DNA of 64,000 bases from positions 1 to 64,000 of the forward strand of contig JANBPK010000921.1 of the NCBI GenBank assembly GCA_027579435.1. The letters are read 5' to 3'. This document shows, in pieces, positions 36,150 through 47,854 of this stretch. A program made the translations under genes and the position numbers. This DNA comes from Candolleomyces eurysporus. Lineage: Eukaryota; Basidiomycota; Agaricomycetes; Agaricales; Psathyrellaceae. Every line of letters begins with the position of its first letter. Position 1 is the first letter of the stretch. The notes below the pieces were generated by a model, which was given only the letters and a program-made list of their open reading frames with translations, was not told the origin of the DNA and ran no database searches.

Positions 36150-37400
36150 GAAGATTGTACTCGGTGACAGGTGAATTGCATTCGCAGCGTCGATTTTGTG
36201 CACGACTTTTCTTGGTGAACAACGTCGGAAGCATAGGAGGATGCTAAACCTCGTATTACGCTCGATGGCCCAAGTAATATTAAGTGATGGGTTCGCCCAG
36301 AACACTTGACGAGTGGCGGCTGTTTTCTGGTGGTCTTTATTCTTTCTGCAGCCCAGTGTTCGATACCATCGTTGGGAAGGTCAGTTCACCCTTGCAATCG
36401 TGAAGCCATGACATTCAGAAGCAGGGTTGACTGGGTTACCCTAAAACGTTCCATCGTCAAGTGTCGAATGGACCAAAGGAAGTAAGCACGAAATTGGCCC
36501 CCCTCTTGCTCGAAGCTGATGTCACTGTACTCTATGCGCAGGTAGACCTGATTTCTTGGATAATCGGTGTAGCCTTGGAAGTGATTGGACAAAGCGGCCT
36601 CGGTCATTCGTTCGACAAACTCGCAGAAGATGACGTGCCTGACTTCGTTGAAACGCCTTGGGTAAGTAGTGTGGTCTGTGGTTGCTCCACTGCAGTTCCT
36701 TTTGCTTACCCTCCGCTACCGATTTGACAGGCCACTGGAAACAAACTCGCAGTGTTCCGTATTTACTTCTTCCTTCTCTTCACGATGTGGTACTTCGGTC
36801 CACGGTGGTCAAAACGACTTGCCGTCGACATGCTACCATGGGAAGTCTCTTGGAAGATGCACGACACCGTCGATCTGATGCACAAAACATCTGCTGAGGT
36901 CATGGCTGCGAACAAAAAAGCCATTGACGACCATCGTTCCAAGGCCGGTGAAAGCGAAGGCAGATGAGTGCTCTCTCTCTCAGCTCGCAGCTTATTATCC
37001 CTTGGGATGTATCGATCCACTAATAAAATTGTTTCCCGTCCATCAGGGAGAGCGAACATAACCGTATCACAAGAGAATAGCCAAGAAGACGTAGAGCTTC
37101 TGCCCGGGTCGGGTATGAGCCTGCATTGCCTTTCTTCCGTCTCTACAGCTTGTTAAAAGAGTCGTTCATAGCACCTTCCTGGTCGCTGCAGTCAAGACAT
37201 CAGGCACGTCCATCTGCTTCATCCTGCACCTTCTAGCACTTCACCCGGACGTACAATTCAAGCTAACAGGATAGAGCCTGATTGCGACTATTCGAACGTC
37301 CAGCGATATCTGTACGCTGTATACGAAGAAACTTTACGACTGCAAGTTATTCATATATTCCCAAGCGTTGAGTTCCTACGGCAGACTTAAGGATAGGACT
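36150..37400 (+). pseudogene. Decayed cytochrome P450
   Basis: Separate P450 landmarks appear in order on the plus strand but in broken frames. LGEQRRKHRRML near 36211 corresponds to the helix C motif. SWIIGVALEVIGQSGLGHSFD lies near 36550-36615. A stretch around 36740-36960 reads FRIYFFLLFTMWYFG then DTVDLMHKTSAEVMAANKKAI. ICFILHLLALHPDVQFKL, near 37210-37265, corresponds to helices I-J. VYEETLRL near 37321-37345 is the helix K ExxR motif. A TAG at 37272-37274 falls directly after the helix J part. No heme-binding FxxGxRxCxG is found downstream. Parts of helix I and the N-terminus are also missing. It seems to belong to a different P450 group from the intact minus-strand gene that starts 200 bp beyond, so it is not simply its duplicate. 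Confidence 0.75.
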
Positions 37401-37593
37401 CGAAGCCTCGAAGGCCTGAGATCGCCTCACCTCGTTTCTCTCGCAAAATATGGGTACCGGGGACCTTCTGTACGCGCCTGTAAAGGTGTATTTTACATTA
37501 TTTAAGATTACACTGGCATCTATACATTTACATTGAAAATACAACAACCAAATCGAAGATCGAAGAGATGATAAGCTATAGTACAAGCAGCCA

Positions 37594-39717
37594 CTATGAC
37601 TTGCGCGGTCCGGTATATCTTGACACAAGCAACGGGCACTGGCTGCCTTCATGGAAGTGCTTAGAGACATACGGCCGAGTAAGAACCCTGCAGGAGAAAA
37701 CGAGTCGGTCAAACTGCCAGACCAAGGACAAACATGGATTCGGTCAACGTACACATTGCTAGGCACGATCTTACGTTCAGTAAGCCTAAACTCGAACGCG
37801 GTGACAAGAGTATAGATGAAACTCTTGATTTCAATGAGCGAGAACCTCTGGCCAATGCAACCCTGTGATAGATATGAACACCGAAGACTGCGTTCGAAGA
37901 AGAGGCGACATACTCGAGGTCCGAAAGAGAAGGACAGCGTATTACCGTATAGTCCAGGAAGTTTCGAAGCTTCTTCAGGGAGATTGTCCCACCTGTCCGG
38001 ACTGAACAACAACCTATATCAGTTTCCGCTAGTAAAGAGCTGCGCTGCAAGGGGAGAATACGCACTTGAATTCCCAGGCATCCTTTCCCCAGAACGCCTT
38101 ATCAAGACTAAACCCTTCAACAGCAACATGGATAAAATCTCCCTTGGACACAGATAGAGTCTGTTTGGAATCAACAGTCCCATCCTTCAGTACGATCGGG
38201 AAACTAGTCGGTATTTCGTCGTCTTCAGTCGCAACCCTAATTGAAGAGTGTACGGGAGGCACCAAGCGGAGGCTTTCCCTGATAACGTTCTCCAAGAACG
38301 GCAGACGTTCAACGGTCGCATACAGAGAATGAACTTCGTCTTCTGTCAAGATAGACATATCCTCTAACGTGTCGGGCAAAGCGGACAGCAATTCTTCTCG
38401 AAGACGGTTTTGAACTTCAGGGTAAGCTGCGAGATGATACAGAATCCAGGTGACAGCGAGCGAGGAGGTATCGGATCCGGCGAACATGAAGGTATTGATG
38501 TTGTTAAGGATATCATCATCGGAGATACGTTCGTTAGGCGAAATGTCGACGGAAACATTCGATTTCACTGTCCAAAGTGTTCTGTCAGCACACCGAAAGA
38601 CGCGTTGGTCGCAGAGTAGAAGGATACACACGCAATAGAGTCAATAGATCTCGACCATTATATGGCTTGCCAGACTTGATTCCTTCTTCGATTTTGGCTT
38701 TCTTGTCTTGAATCAGGTTTCCAGCGACACGATGGATGACCTCTTGGCAGCGCTCGACCGTCTTCGAGATTTTAGAAGGCTAGGGATTCACGTTAGACTT
38801 GATTCTTGGAATATCAGCGTCAACTTACGAAGAATTTATACACCCATGGAGCATAGATCGAAATAAACGTCGATAACCCGTCGCCCTGGGAGATAGCAAT
38901 TTCGAACATCTCCTTGTAAGCATTGAACAGTTCGTTCGACTCGTTTTGGATAGCATGGAATTCATAATCAAAACCTATAACGCGAGGTTGAGCAGGTGCG
39001 GATGAGAAATAATCAAGGGCCACGAACCAGCGACACCAATAACATCGAACGTCGCGCGACTGACCCAATGGCAGACATCAAGCGTGATTTCCTCCTTCTG
39101 TGGATGCTGGGCAACAAGTTCAAGCCACTTATTTCTAAGCTCCATCCCTTTCTTGAATACAAGGGGCCTGAGATTGTTCAGGCTAGAGGAGCTGAATGCG
39201 GGAGCAGCAACCTTTCGTTGACGTTTATGAACGTGCCCTTCCGCCGCGAGCATTCCACATCCAATGAGGCTGGAGATTAGTAGCCGGGACTGCCATGGCT
39301 TCTCGTAACGAGTCGAGTTGAGAAGGATATGTTTGACAGAGACAGGGTCCAATGACAGGACGCGTTCTTCCCACTGCGGAGAAAGCAGTTAGTAAGTCGA
39401 ACTAGCGATACAGGGGTCGAAGCAGCACGAACAGGGTGCATTCCTCTTATGCGTATGGTCCTCCCGAAGGCTTGGACGTAGGCCGCATGCACGTGTTTCG
39501 AGATCCTGGCACTGTGTGTATGTTAGATACCTTGCCCGCTCGTGTGTATGTAGACCACAAACTTGAGAAGCTCCGAGAGATTGTTCTTGAAGAATCCAGG
39601 ATTTGGCCCCGCCAACTTCAAGATGGGGTTGTACTTGGGTCGTAGGAGGAACTCCCACAGCGTGTAGGACAGGGCTCCTGCCAAACCCACGAGGCCTGTC
39701 AAGACGAGCGTATCCAT
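37594..39717 (-). CDS. Cytochrome P450 monooxygenase
   Basis: Nine exons: 39717-39563, 39511-39433, 39373-39028, 38974-38829, 38779-38632, 38567-38066, 38001-37914, 37862-37753 and 37687-37594, exactly 555 codons. An N-terminal membrane anchor (LVLTGLVGLAGALSYTLW) holds it to the ER. P450 landmarks are complete: helix C region HKRQRKVAAPAF, helix I FAGSDTSS, ExxR as ESLR in VIRESLRLVPP, NPDRW, and the heme loop FSFGPRGCIG with its Cys ligand, which is created by splicing out a 51-nt intron. The last exon (VLTRPYVSKHFHEGSQCPLL) restores the typical C-terminal beta-hairpin. It should use NADPH-P450 reductase to hydroxylate a lipid-like or secondary metabolite, but the substrate cannot be predicted. 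A weak TATTTATA lies about 95 nt upstream. Confidence 0.92.
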
Positions 39718-39852
39718 GGGGAGGTGGTGGTACTGGAGAAAGACGGGAGCATGGTCCAGTTCGAGCAGAGTGTCCCTTGTAACTTTATTGTCTTGTTCAT
39801 ACACAATAAATATAAATACATTTGACAGACATGATCAGAGTCCAGACTGCTC

Positions 39853-41001
39853 TCACGCCTTTGATTGCCGTTTCAGCGCTATGCTGTTGTTGATTTCCTC
39901 CTCGAGCCTTTGCCAAAAGATCGCTGGTTCCAGGTGCAATGGCGGCAGGGGAAACTGGCCCAGGTCGAGGGACATGTTGCTCGCACTGGAAACCGTCGTG
40001 AACAGGCTCAGGGTACTCGGGTGCGTCACTATCACCGCTGGAACTGGTGGTGCTTCCCTGGCGGCAGGCGCCTCGACCGCGACGGAGGTACTGGACTCTG
40101 CAGCTCCAGGCCAATTCATCAAGACCCCCTTCATCAGCTCCATGCTTTGCGCATGCCCGCGCTTGACTTCGAAAACTGTCTCGTGATCGCCGTCGTCCGC
40201 GCTTTCGTACTGTTCGTCGTCTTCGTCGTCGCTGGCCATCTCAGACTCTGATGTAATGGACGAGGTGGAACTGGCAGGGGAGAAGACATGCTCAGCAGGG
40301 TTGATTTCCGTCCCTTCTGTTGATGCTGACGCATCGGAACCCTGCCTAGGTCGACACCAACTTTCCCTCTTTGACAGTCGGTTCCTCTCCCGATCCTTCT
40401 GAACCTCTGCAGCGACGGCAAGCTCAACGTCTAGCAGATCATCGTCAGGTTCTGAAAGGACGATTTGCGGTGTAGACCCCAACTGGTGTGGAAACGCCTG
40501 GGTGGATCCTGTGTACTTGTCTACGAGCCTCGGAGAACTTCCATAGTCGAAACCCGGCTTGACTACGGTCTCTACAAACGGTGAAGACGCTCCATAGTCT
40601 GGAGTTGGTGTGGGAGGAGCCTCGTTCGAAACGAGGGACTTCCCAGGCGGCCCTTCGCGTGGCTTTGTCGTTTCCGCGAGTGGCTTTCGTTTGGGCAACT
40701 TGGCGAGCCTCATGACAACAAATCCTCCCAGGAGAATGAGCAGCGATAGGACAATGGCCGCAATGAAGACCGGCTCCTTCATTATATTCACTCCGTCATT
40801 GTCGGTAATGGCTTCGCTTTTGATCGTTGTGGCGGGGACGGTGACTGGAAGGACCATGGAGAGCAAGTTGCTCCCTGCATAGGGACTGATTTTATCCGGT
40901 TGGCATGATTCGGCCACGTTTGGGGGTGCGATGGTGATGTTGGAGTGCGAATCGCAGGTGTGGGTAGCAGGGGCCATTGCGCTGAATTCAGGCCGTCGCA
41001 T
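39853..41001 (-). CDS. Single-span membrane protein with acidic cytoplasmic tail (hypothetical)
   Basis: A single exon of 382 residues. The first 75 residues are polar with two cysteines and an NIT glycosylation site. A membrane span follows at about 78-100 (FIAAIVLSLLILLGGFVV), followed by a basic stop-transfer patch (KLPKRKP). The tail is Ser/Pro-rich with a marked acidic run (ASDDEDDEQYESADDGD near 260-275) and a final leucine-rich helix (IFWQRLEEEINNSIAL). There is no clear signal peptide, so the protein may insert with the span itself as a signal-anchor. Family not recognised. Its stop lies 136 bp upstream of the P450 start on the same strand, and its start lies 228 bp from the divergent PA-TM-RING gene. 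Confidence 0.7.
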   Translation of the reverse strand: MRRPEFSAMAPATHTCDSHSNITIAPPNVAESCQPDKISPYAGSNLLSMVLPVTVPATTIKSEAITDNDGVNIMKEPVFIAAIVLSLLILLGGFVVMRLAKLPKRKPLAETTKPREGPPGKSLVSNEAPPTPTPDYGASSPFVETVVKPGFDYGSSPRLVDKYTGSTQAFPHQLGSTPQIVLSEPDDDLLDVELAVAAEVQKDRERNRLSKRESWCRPRQGSDASASTEGTEINPAEHVFSPASSTSSITSESEMASDDEDDEQYESADDGDHETVFEVKRGHAQSMELMKGVLMNWPGAAESSTSVAVEAPAAREAPPVPAVIVTHPSTLSLFTTVSSASNMSLDLGQFPLPPLHLEPAIFWQRLEEEINNSIALKRQSKA

Positions 41002-41229
41002 CGAGCCACCCGTCTTATTCCTCTCGTAGAGGCTGACGGGCGACGTTGTGTAATAGATAAAAATAGAGCAGGAATGGAATACACGTGACGTCAGAACAGG
41101 GACCGCGCCTTGTGAGCGAGGCCTGTCTTAAGCTGCCTTCGCCTGCAGAGTTTTCCCGTCTACCTCCTGCTGGGCAGCCGTTTTTCCGTCAGGCTGTTCG
41201 AGTGCCCAGCCTCTTCCTCTCTCTCCCTC

Positions 41230-43266
41230 ATGTATGTCCCAGTATCTCTCCTCTTGCTCCTCGTCCCGGCCCTCCTCCACCATGTCCATGCCTATATCCC
41301 GGCTTCCCCGACGAACTCGTCCCAGGAGGCCATCGAAGGCGGCTTGAATGTCACCGATATCTCAAGGCTCGACATGTACTGGTTTTCCCAGGGGTACGTC
41401 CTGGCTTTGTCGCACATCTCCCTTATCTCATTCTGCCCCAGCTCGTATTCGCAGTACGTCTCATACCAGCTAGCAGGCAATGAAACATCAGGGATCAGCA
41501 AGGTACTTTGCATATCCGAGATTCGGCGGACGAGTCTCTAACTTGTGTTGTGCTCCCAAGGGTGCTCTTGTCCACTTTTCAGAGGAAAAGGCGAACAACA
41601 TGACCCCCCCCCAAGTGAGTCTGCCGTCCCATATCGCCCCGTCTCTCTCTGACCTCGGTCCAGCCAACACTCCTTGGATCGCAATGGTATCGTGTGACAA
41701 GAATGCCACGGACGCTTCCATGGATATCGACATTTTCACCTTGGCCCGAGACAAGGGGGCCGTTGCAGCTGTATGTCTTTCTCCTGCTGCTCGAACNGGG
41801 GGGACATCTCGTTGACTCGCTTCCGATCCCTCTAGCTCCTCTACTCACTCTCCTCCCTCGCATGTGTCATAAATCCCGAGTATGCCGACCCGGCCAACTT
41901 TGACCAGGTCTTCGACATCTTCTCTACCCAGAGTCTCACCAGTGCACACTTGATCGACTACCAGTTCGGCCAACTTATCCCGCAGAACCAGAGCCTTTAT
42001 GATTACGACTCAAGGCGACTCAACGACTCGTACACCAACATTACAGAGTCTATAGAGAGGGGTCACGCCGTCTCCGGAGGATATCTCATGGCCGCTCTCC
42101 AGGCTTACAACGCTACCCCCGGCTTGCCAAATACCCCCAGCACAGACGGAAATAACACAGGTGCCGGGGCAAATAACAGCAGGAGCCCCAATACAGCGCT
42201 GGCTATGTCAGTCCTCCCTTTCTCTGTTATTCGGTTTACTGACGTCGTGCTCTCTCCGCAGGATCATTCTCTACGCCATTACCGGATGCGTCTCTGCATT
42301 GTTTTGCGTCGTAATCATAACTGGGGTGGGTCCATTCAATCTATTTTTACCTTTTATTCCGCATGAGACTCAATTTATGGGTTTAAGGCTATACGTGCCA
42401 TACGGCATCCCGAAAGATATGGTCCACGGGCACGAGGAGCAGATGGAGGGCCTGAAGGACAGAGTCGTGCAAGGGGCTTGACACGCGCTATCCTGGATAC
42501 ATTCCCCATCGTCAAATTCGGAAACCTCTCCACCGCACTGACACCAACACCCCGCAAGGATATTGAATCTCCAGCCAATCCTCCAAATGACGGGCCACTG
42601 GAACTCAGGCTGTCAAGATCGTCGCTCCGAATAGACCAGTCCTTAAAAGTCAAAGAGGAAGGCGAAGGAGATTCGACAGCAGAGGAAAAGGCTAAGGGCT
42701 CGACCGATAAGGAGCCTCCCAAAGAAGAAGTCGACGGAGGCAATGAAGCGAACAACGAGGCGTCCTCGTCTAATATCCCACCGGTCTTCACTCGGCCACG
42801 CAGGACACGCTCAGAAAACGCAGAGGCCAGCAGTAGTGGTGGTGGTGGAGAGCGTCCAGACGTGATGCCCGCATCTATTGGCCGGGAAACATGTCCGATT
42901 TGCATTGTGGACTTTGAGGAGGGCGATGATGTGCGGGTACTCCCTTGCGAAGGAAAACACTGCTTCCACCAGAACTGTGTCGACCCTTGGCTATTGGAGC
43001 TTTCCAGCTCATGTCCCATCTGCCGCCACGATTTCTTTGCATTGGAGAACATCCTGTCTGGGCGGACGGAAGATGGGCATGGCGACGGCGGCGACCCAGA
43101 CAATCAACATCCTCATGAAAACGACAACCACCAGCCGCATGGGAACCGCTTCTCGCGTTACGTTCGGTTTGCTATTGGAAGACGACCACGAAGACATGAT
43201 GAACCTGATCCAACGGATCCGTATATGCCTCAAGCACCGGTAACGTCAATATATACTGCCGTGTAA
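41230..43266 (+). CDS. PA-TM-RING type E3 ubiquitin ligase
   Basis: Likely six exons: 41230-41393, 41442-41502, 41561-41770, 41836-42206, 42262-42325 and 42388-43266, about 582 residues. A signal peptide ([17 protein letters not shown]) leads into a lumenal region with many NxT/S sites and a protease-associated-like part ([23 protein letters not shown]). A membrane span follows ([21 protein letters not shown]). The cytosolic part ends in a RING-H2 finger, [32 protein letters not shown]. Proteins of this layout ubiquitinate membrane cargo in the endosome-Golgi-vacuole system. The first intron (41394-41441, 48 nt) is in-frame, and if kept it would add 16 hydrophobic residues. A second AG 13 nt beyond its acceptor would shift frame to a stop. 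An N at 41797 is intronic. Confidence 0.85.
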
Positions 43267-43743
43267 TGTCAACGCCACGAGTTAGAACGATCTCTTTCCA
43301 TCTTTAACGCACCATTCCCATTCGCCCGGCCTGATGACTTGCTTTCCTTTCCTTTTTACTTTTCTTTCTGCGATACCTTTACCAAACTTATGTTGTGCTG
43401 GGTGGCATCGATCCCACCTCTTTGCTGCCCGTCATTCCGCCCTTTTTGTTTCGACTTACGAACCCCATATTCCACACTCTATCCCATCCGGACGATGTAT
43501 TATTCATTCAACTTTGCTTTTCTTCTCGTTGCTGGAATTTGTGCAATGGATATACGGATATTCTAAGTATATTGTATTATGTATAATGACTCCTTATCTC
43601 AATACTCGGTGGAATAAAGTCCACGTCCATCCATCCAATCCGATTCCACCTCGAGTGAATTTGAAAACAATGTCCAGGATGAGGTACTTATATATAATGT
43701 ACAAAACTCGAAACAAATCTGCAACTTTCTCTTTACTTCTTGT
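43267..43743. other. Convergent intergenic spacer
   Basis: T-rich 3' flanks of the RING ligase and the ataxin-3 gene. Short open frames only. No feature. Confidence 0.5.
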
Positions 43744-45649
43744 CTACAGGCCAAACCGGGCTAACCGTCTACGGCGTATCTCGTCTACGCTGAGCTGTTC
43801 TTCAGATTCGGGTGCGTTCTCTGTAATGCTGGTCTCCGTCGACGCGATAGACGCATTGTCTTCGCGGTCTTTACTCTGTATCGGAGCAGGAGCGGGAGCG
43901 GGCTGCGAAGGAGGATTCGATGGTCTGGCCGGTGGCTCGACCTCGACGGGGTGTTCGAAATCNGGGGGGCAATCCTTCGAGAGACGCCTTCAACGCAGCC
44001 TGCAGCTCGGCATCCTCGTCATCATACACCCGGTCGGCGTGGTAATACGATGATGAACCCAAGTTNGGGGGCTGTTGTCGAAGGATTCGGTTGCGGCTCC
44101 ATATCTTCATCTTCGTCGTCGTCGTCGCCGCCGTCCTTTGGCGAACGATTTTGTTTAGACTCGTATTCCCGTGCCATCCGTTCGCTCTCCTCAATCGCCT
44201 TCCGCAACTGCTCTTCTTCCTCTTCCTCCTCCCTCCGTCTAGCTTCGCGCCGCTGCCCAAGCGCTTCAGCTTCTTGCGGGGTCAGATCAGCTTCGGACCA
44301 TATTTCGCGATGCGCATATGCTTGTTCGCGCTGCATTTGTTCTAGGAGCCGCTGATTCCGTGCCATACTCGCGGCTACGGGGTCCAGCTCTTCGTCTTCC
44401 TCCAGGTTAGCAGCATGAGGAGTATGCGTTCCCGAAGCAATATCCGAATAGCTGGGCGTCTGCGACGAAGCGGGCAATGGGATCGTGCGCCGTGAGATAG
44501 GAGGAGGCTCTGCAACATCATCATCGTCGTCGTCTACGTCCATAGCCTGGTTCGTCATGAGAGAGGCTTGCAATGCTGCCTGGAGTTCATAGTCCTCTTC
44601 GTCAAAGCGCTCCTGCGCAGGACCTTGCTGTGCCTGTGGAACGGACGGCGAAGAAGCTGAAGCCATGGTACGTTGGAAGGGTGTACCGCTTGTAGACGCG
44701 GAAGCAGCAGAGCTGGGTTCAGGGAGAGTGGTGGCTATTTCGTCGGCGAGCGTGCGAGGGAGGGCAAGCTCCCCTTCTGGATCCGCTTGGGTAACAGCAA
44801 AGACAGAGTACCCTGTAAATAAATAGGCGTTAAATATACCGTTGATCAGGCCAACCATGGAACAAGGCTCGGGAACAGACCTTCCGTTTCCGCTTGCTGG
44901 ATAACCATTCCTAGATACAGTTTTCCGACCCATTCTGGCGCTGCAAGGAATGAATTCAGATTGAACCAGTGACCGTCTCCAGGGTCATCCTCGATATTCG
45001 GCTTGGCAGGACCGAAGCGGCGTAAAGTGAACCAGTGTTGCTCGAGGTTTAGGATAAAGGCAAGCTGCGTGCTGATGGAGTGTCAATTTAAATTCAGCGA
45101 CCGCTTGAGACAGACGTACTGAGGGTGGTTGTGATAGGGCTTCATTTCTTCACTTCTCCAACGTACAAGGCTGCGTAACAGTGAGTCATGAGGCGTAAAC
45201 TGGTGCTGGTGGTGGGGAGCCACCTACTTCAAGCCCCAGAACTTGAGAGCACGCTCGAGAACTTGCACAGAGAAGAAGCCTAACATATTGGTCAGTTTGG
45301 CTCTCATTCATGTCTACGACAGCCGACATGCCTGTGTCATCCATGTTGGTGCTTTCTGCTTGCTGTTCATCTCGGACACTCTGCTCGAGACTGTCTAGTT
45401 CGTTGGCGATAGACGACAGATCGGGTGCTGTGAGCTGGGAGAAGTCATGAGCCTGAGTGCCACCTTATTGCTGAATGCTACACACATAATTCTCCTCTAA
45501 ACACAAGGTCGTAAATATGTTTCCACCCCACGGACACATATGGTTTACGCACGTAGTAGAGAGTTCAGGGCATGCTGAGCACAGAGCATCGAGCCTGGCT
45601 GCTGTTTCTCGTGGTATATCGCGGACGCCAGGGCTTCGAGGCCTGCCAT
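43744..45649 (-). CDS. Ataxin-3-type deubiquitinase (Josephin plus UIMs)
   Basis: Six exons: 45649-45553, 45463-45332, 45279-45228, 45170-45120, 45071-44881 and 44812-43744. Leaving out the Ns at 44066 and 43963 gives 529 residues and one open frame. The Josephin domain (about 1-180) shows the catalytic Cys23 in QPGSMLCAQHALNSLL, the His in QHWFTLRRFG and the Asn of GHWFNLNS. Three ubiquitin-interacting motifs follow: EEDYELQAALQASL, EEEQLRKAIEESER and DEDAELQAALKASL. The C-terminus is basic (EIRRRRLARFGL). The enzyme trims ubiquitin chains, often with Cdc48/VCP in protein quality control. There is no polyglutamine tract. The second intron (45331-45280) starts with GCATGT and so appears to be GC-AG. 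Confidence 0.9.
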
Positions 45650-46760
45650 TGTGAATATTCAGGGATGTGATCAAGAAGGGAACTGTGAAGGTAGAGCCCG
45701 AAACCTCATTAATAGACGACGCGTCCTCAGCACGTGATTTAAGGCGCTAAATACTCGTGCCGCCCGGACCGTTAGATCCGTTGCATGTGGTCCCTTCCTG
45801 ACGCACGGACGTTTTCTAAACAAGGACAAGCATCGGAGTCGCGGTATAAAATTTTAGAGCCTATGTCGGGGTTCGCTGCGTACTTTCTCTCTCTCTCCTC
45901 ATCGTCGTGCCCGATGAGCGGCTATGATTGTACTGGTAAGTGCTGTATTCCGTTTTTCTACGTTGTGGATGCCATCGCACGACTACGATGACTTTATTCT
46001 CTTCCCCGGCCTACCGACCATGCCGAGAGATAGAGTGGTTTGTTCGCAACAGACCGTGCTCTCGAAGCACACAGGTACTTGCCAGTGCCATTTCGTCTGA
46101 GTCTCCTTGCGATGGCATCCTTTCAGTTTCGCCAACTCTGTCCTTACATCTCCTATTCCAGATTTCCAATCAACTGCGATCATACCGTGTACACAGTCGG
46201 CTTGGTGGAAGGCCAGAACAAACGGTGAGCTCTGCTTTCCATTTCGTGATGCTTCCTTCAGGAAGCCCTTCAAGATGAAACATTTCCGTCATTCGCAGTT
46301 TCCTCTCAAGCGTCCTCTTCGGGGTACTCCCCTGTGGAACGTCTATATTCTCCCTCGCTGTGTTGAACCCAAAAGGCATGGCGAGTGTGGGCCGCCGCGC
46401 TTGTCGTTGGTGTGCGCTGGGCTGGATACAGGGGTCGACGCGATGCGGGCTCTAAATGACCTTCCTTTGGATGTCTGATCTTCTTTGCCTTGAGATGCTT
46501 TTCATCGCTTTGGCCTCGAATACTTATTCCTTTTTCTTTCTAGGTCTGCCCTGTGTGCATTGAACGTTGTCTGGCATCTCCTGTATTCGTAGATAGTTTT
46601 GTCAATACATGTCTTTGCCCGATATCTTTTCCCGGTTGCCTGTGTGGAAGCGCCCATAATTGCTTAGCTAAGCCGATGATGAACTCGTTAGCGTTGCACT
46701 GACGACAGGGCATCTTGCTCACACTAAAACCGCAGTCCGCTTCGTTCGTTCTCCTCCACC
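45650..46760. other. Divergent spacer, 1.1 kb
   Basis: Between ataxin-3 and Atg27 starts. Plus-strand open frames at 45785-46480 are short and share no exon chain I trust, though a GTAAGT donor at 45936 follows a possible small coding stretch. A transcribed small gene here cannot be excluded. No repeats. Confidence 0.4.
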
Positions 46761-47854
46761 ATGATACTGCGGTATAACGCCCTGCTCGTGCTCCCCTTTC
46801 TCCTATCTCCCTCTGCGCTCTTTGCCTGGGCTCAGGACTTTGATTGCAAGCAAACATTAGAGGGTAGCCTCTATGACTTTACGAGCCTCGGGAACGAAGA
46901 ACATGTCGTCAATCGTACTCGGGAAACACCACCAACAAAAATGGTCGATTCTTTGGCGTTCGACCTTTGTGGGGATCTGAAGTCGAAGGAGGGTGTCGCT
47001 GAACAAGACCAGGTTTGCCGCAGCTCGTTGGTGATGGCCATTTTTGCCTACTCACGAATTCACAGTGCCCGAGTGGTACTCGCGTTTGCCTAACGCAAGT
47101 GAACGTCAAGGAAAACGAACCTGAACGAATAGTATCGGTCGTCCCCCTTGCCCAATCCTCGAAACTCGAGCCAAAGGTGACAGTCAGTCCCAAACGTCCG
47201 TCCAACTTCTATCACCGATGATGTTTCGCTAGCTAACGCTCCATCGATAGCACCACAGTTCCTCACCATACTATTCCATGGCTCGGATTACCCTCAGTCA
47301 CCTGCAGAGTCAACTCCTTCAATCGCGCAGTCGTTTAACCTCACCTTGTGGTGTGATCCCCAAATAGCGTCCCCGAATATTACCATCGAGGCCTACGACG
47401 GCTCTCAGTTGAGGTTGACTTACTTTGGACCTGCTGGCTGCCCACAGAAGAATAGTGAGGGCGGAGGCGGTGGCGATACCAAGAAACCAGATGATGGAAA
47501 AGAGGAAGCATCTGTAGGCAGTGGGATCGGACTGTTCTTCTTGCTGTGCGTCTCTTGTTACGTTACCCCAGGTTCGAGCACTGACTCTCCTCTTTTTTTC
47601 CAGGTTGCTGCTCGCGTTCCTCGCGTACTTTGCCATCGGCGCGTACTACAACTACTCGACATACGGTGCACGCGGCCTTGATCTGCTTCCGTGAGTGGAT
47701 CAGACTTTCCGGTATTGGCATTTTGCTCAGATCTTTTCGTAGACATCGAGACTTTTGGCAAGAGGTTCCATACATGCTCAAGGACGTCATCTCGCACATG
47801 TGCTCGTCAGCACGGCCGCGGCGGTCTTCGAGAGGTGGATACATCGCTGTGTAG
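46761..47854 (+). CDS. ATG27: Autophagy membrane protein Atg27
   Basis: Five exons: 46761-47012, 47066-47195, 47251-47545, 47604-47690 and 47743-47854, total 291 residues. A signal peptide (LLVLPFLLSPSALFAWA) is followed by a mannose-6-phosphate-receptor-homology lumenal domain with paired cysteines (FDCKQTLEG, DLCGDL, CPSGTRVCL, LWCDPQ, AGCPQ). Then come an acidic linker, a single membrane span split by an intron (GIGLFFLLLLLAFLAYFAIG) and a cytosolic tail with the fungal Atg27 signature YYNYSTYGARGLDLLPHRDFW. Atg27 is a type I protein cycling between Golgi, endosomes and the pre-autophagosomal site with Atg9. The tail's tyrosine motif fits AP-3 sorting to the vacuole. All junctions are GT-AG and in frame. 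Confidence 0.92.

Noticed and set aside
36150..37400. Dead P450 as a tandem duplicate of the intact P450
   Set aside because: Landmark sequences differ too much (for example the helix C regions), which points to a different P450 group.
41230..41502. Reading the first 273 nt of the RING gene as one exon
   Set aside because: Still possible, but removing the in-frame 48-nt intron gives a more typical lumenal sequence without an extra hydrophobic insert.
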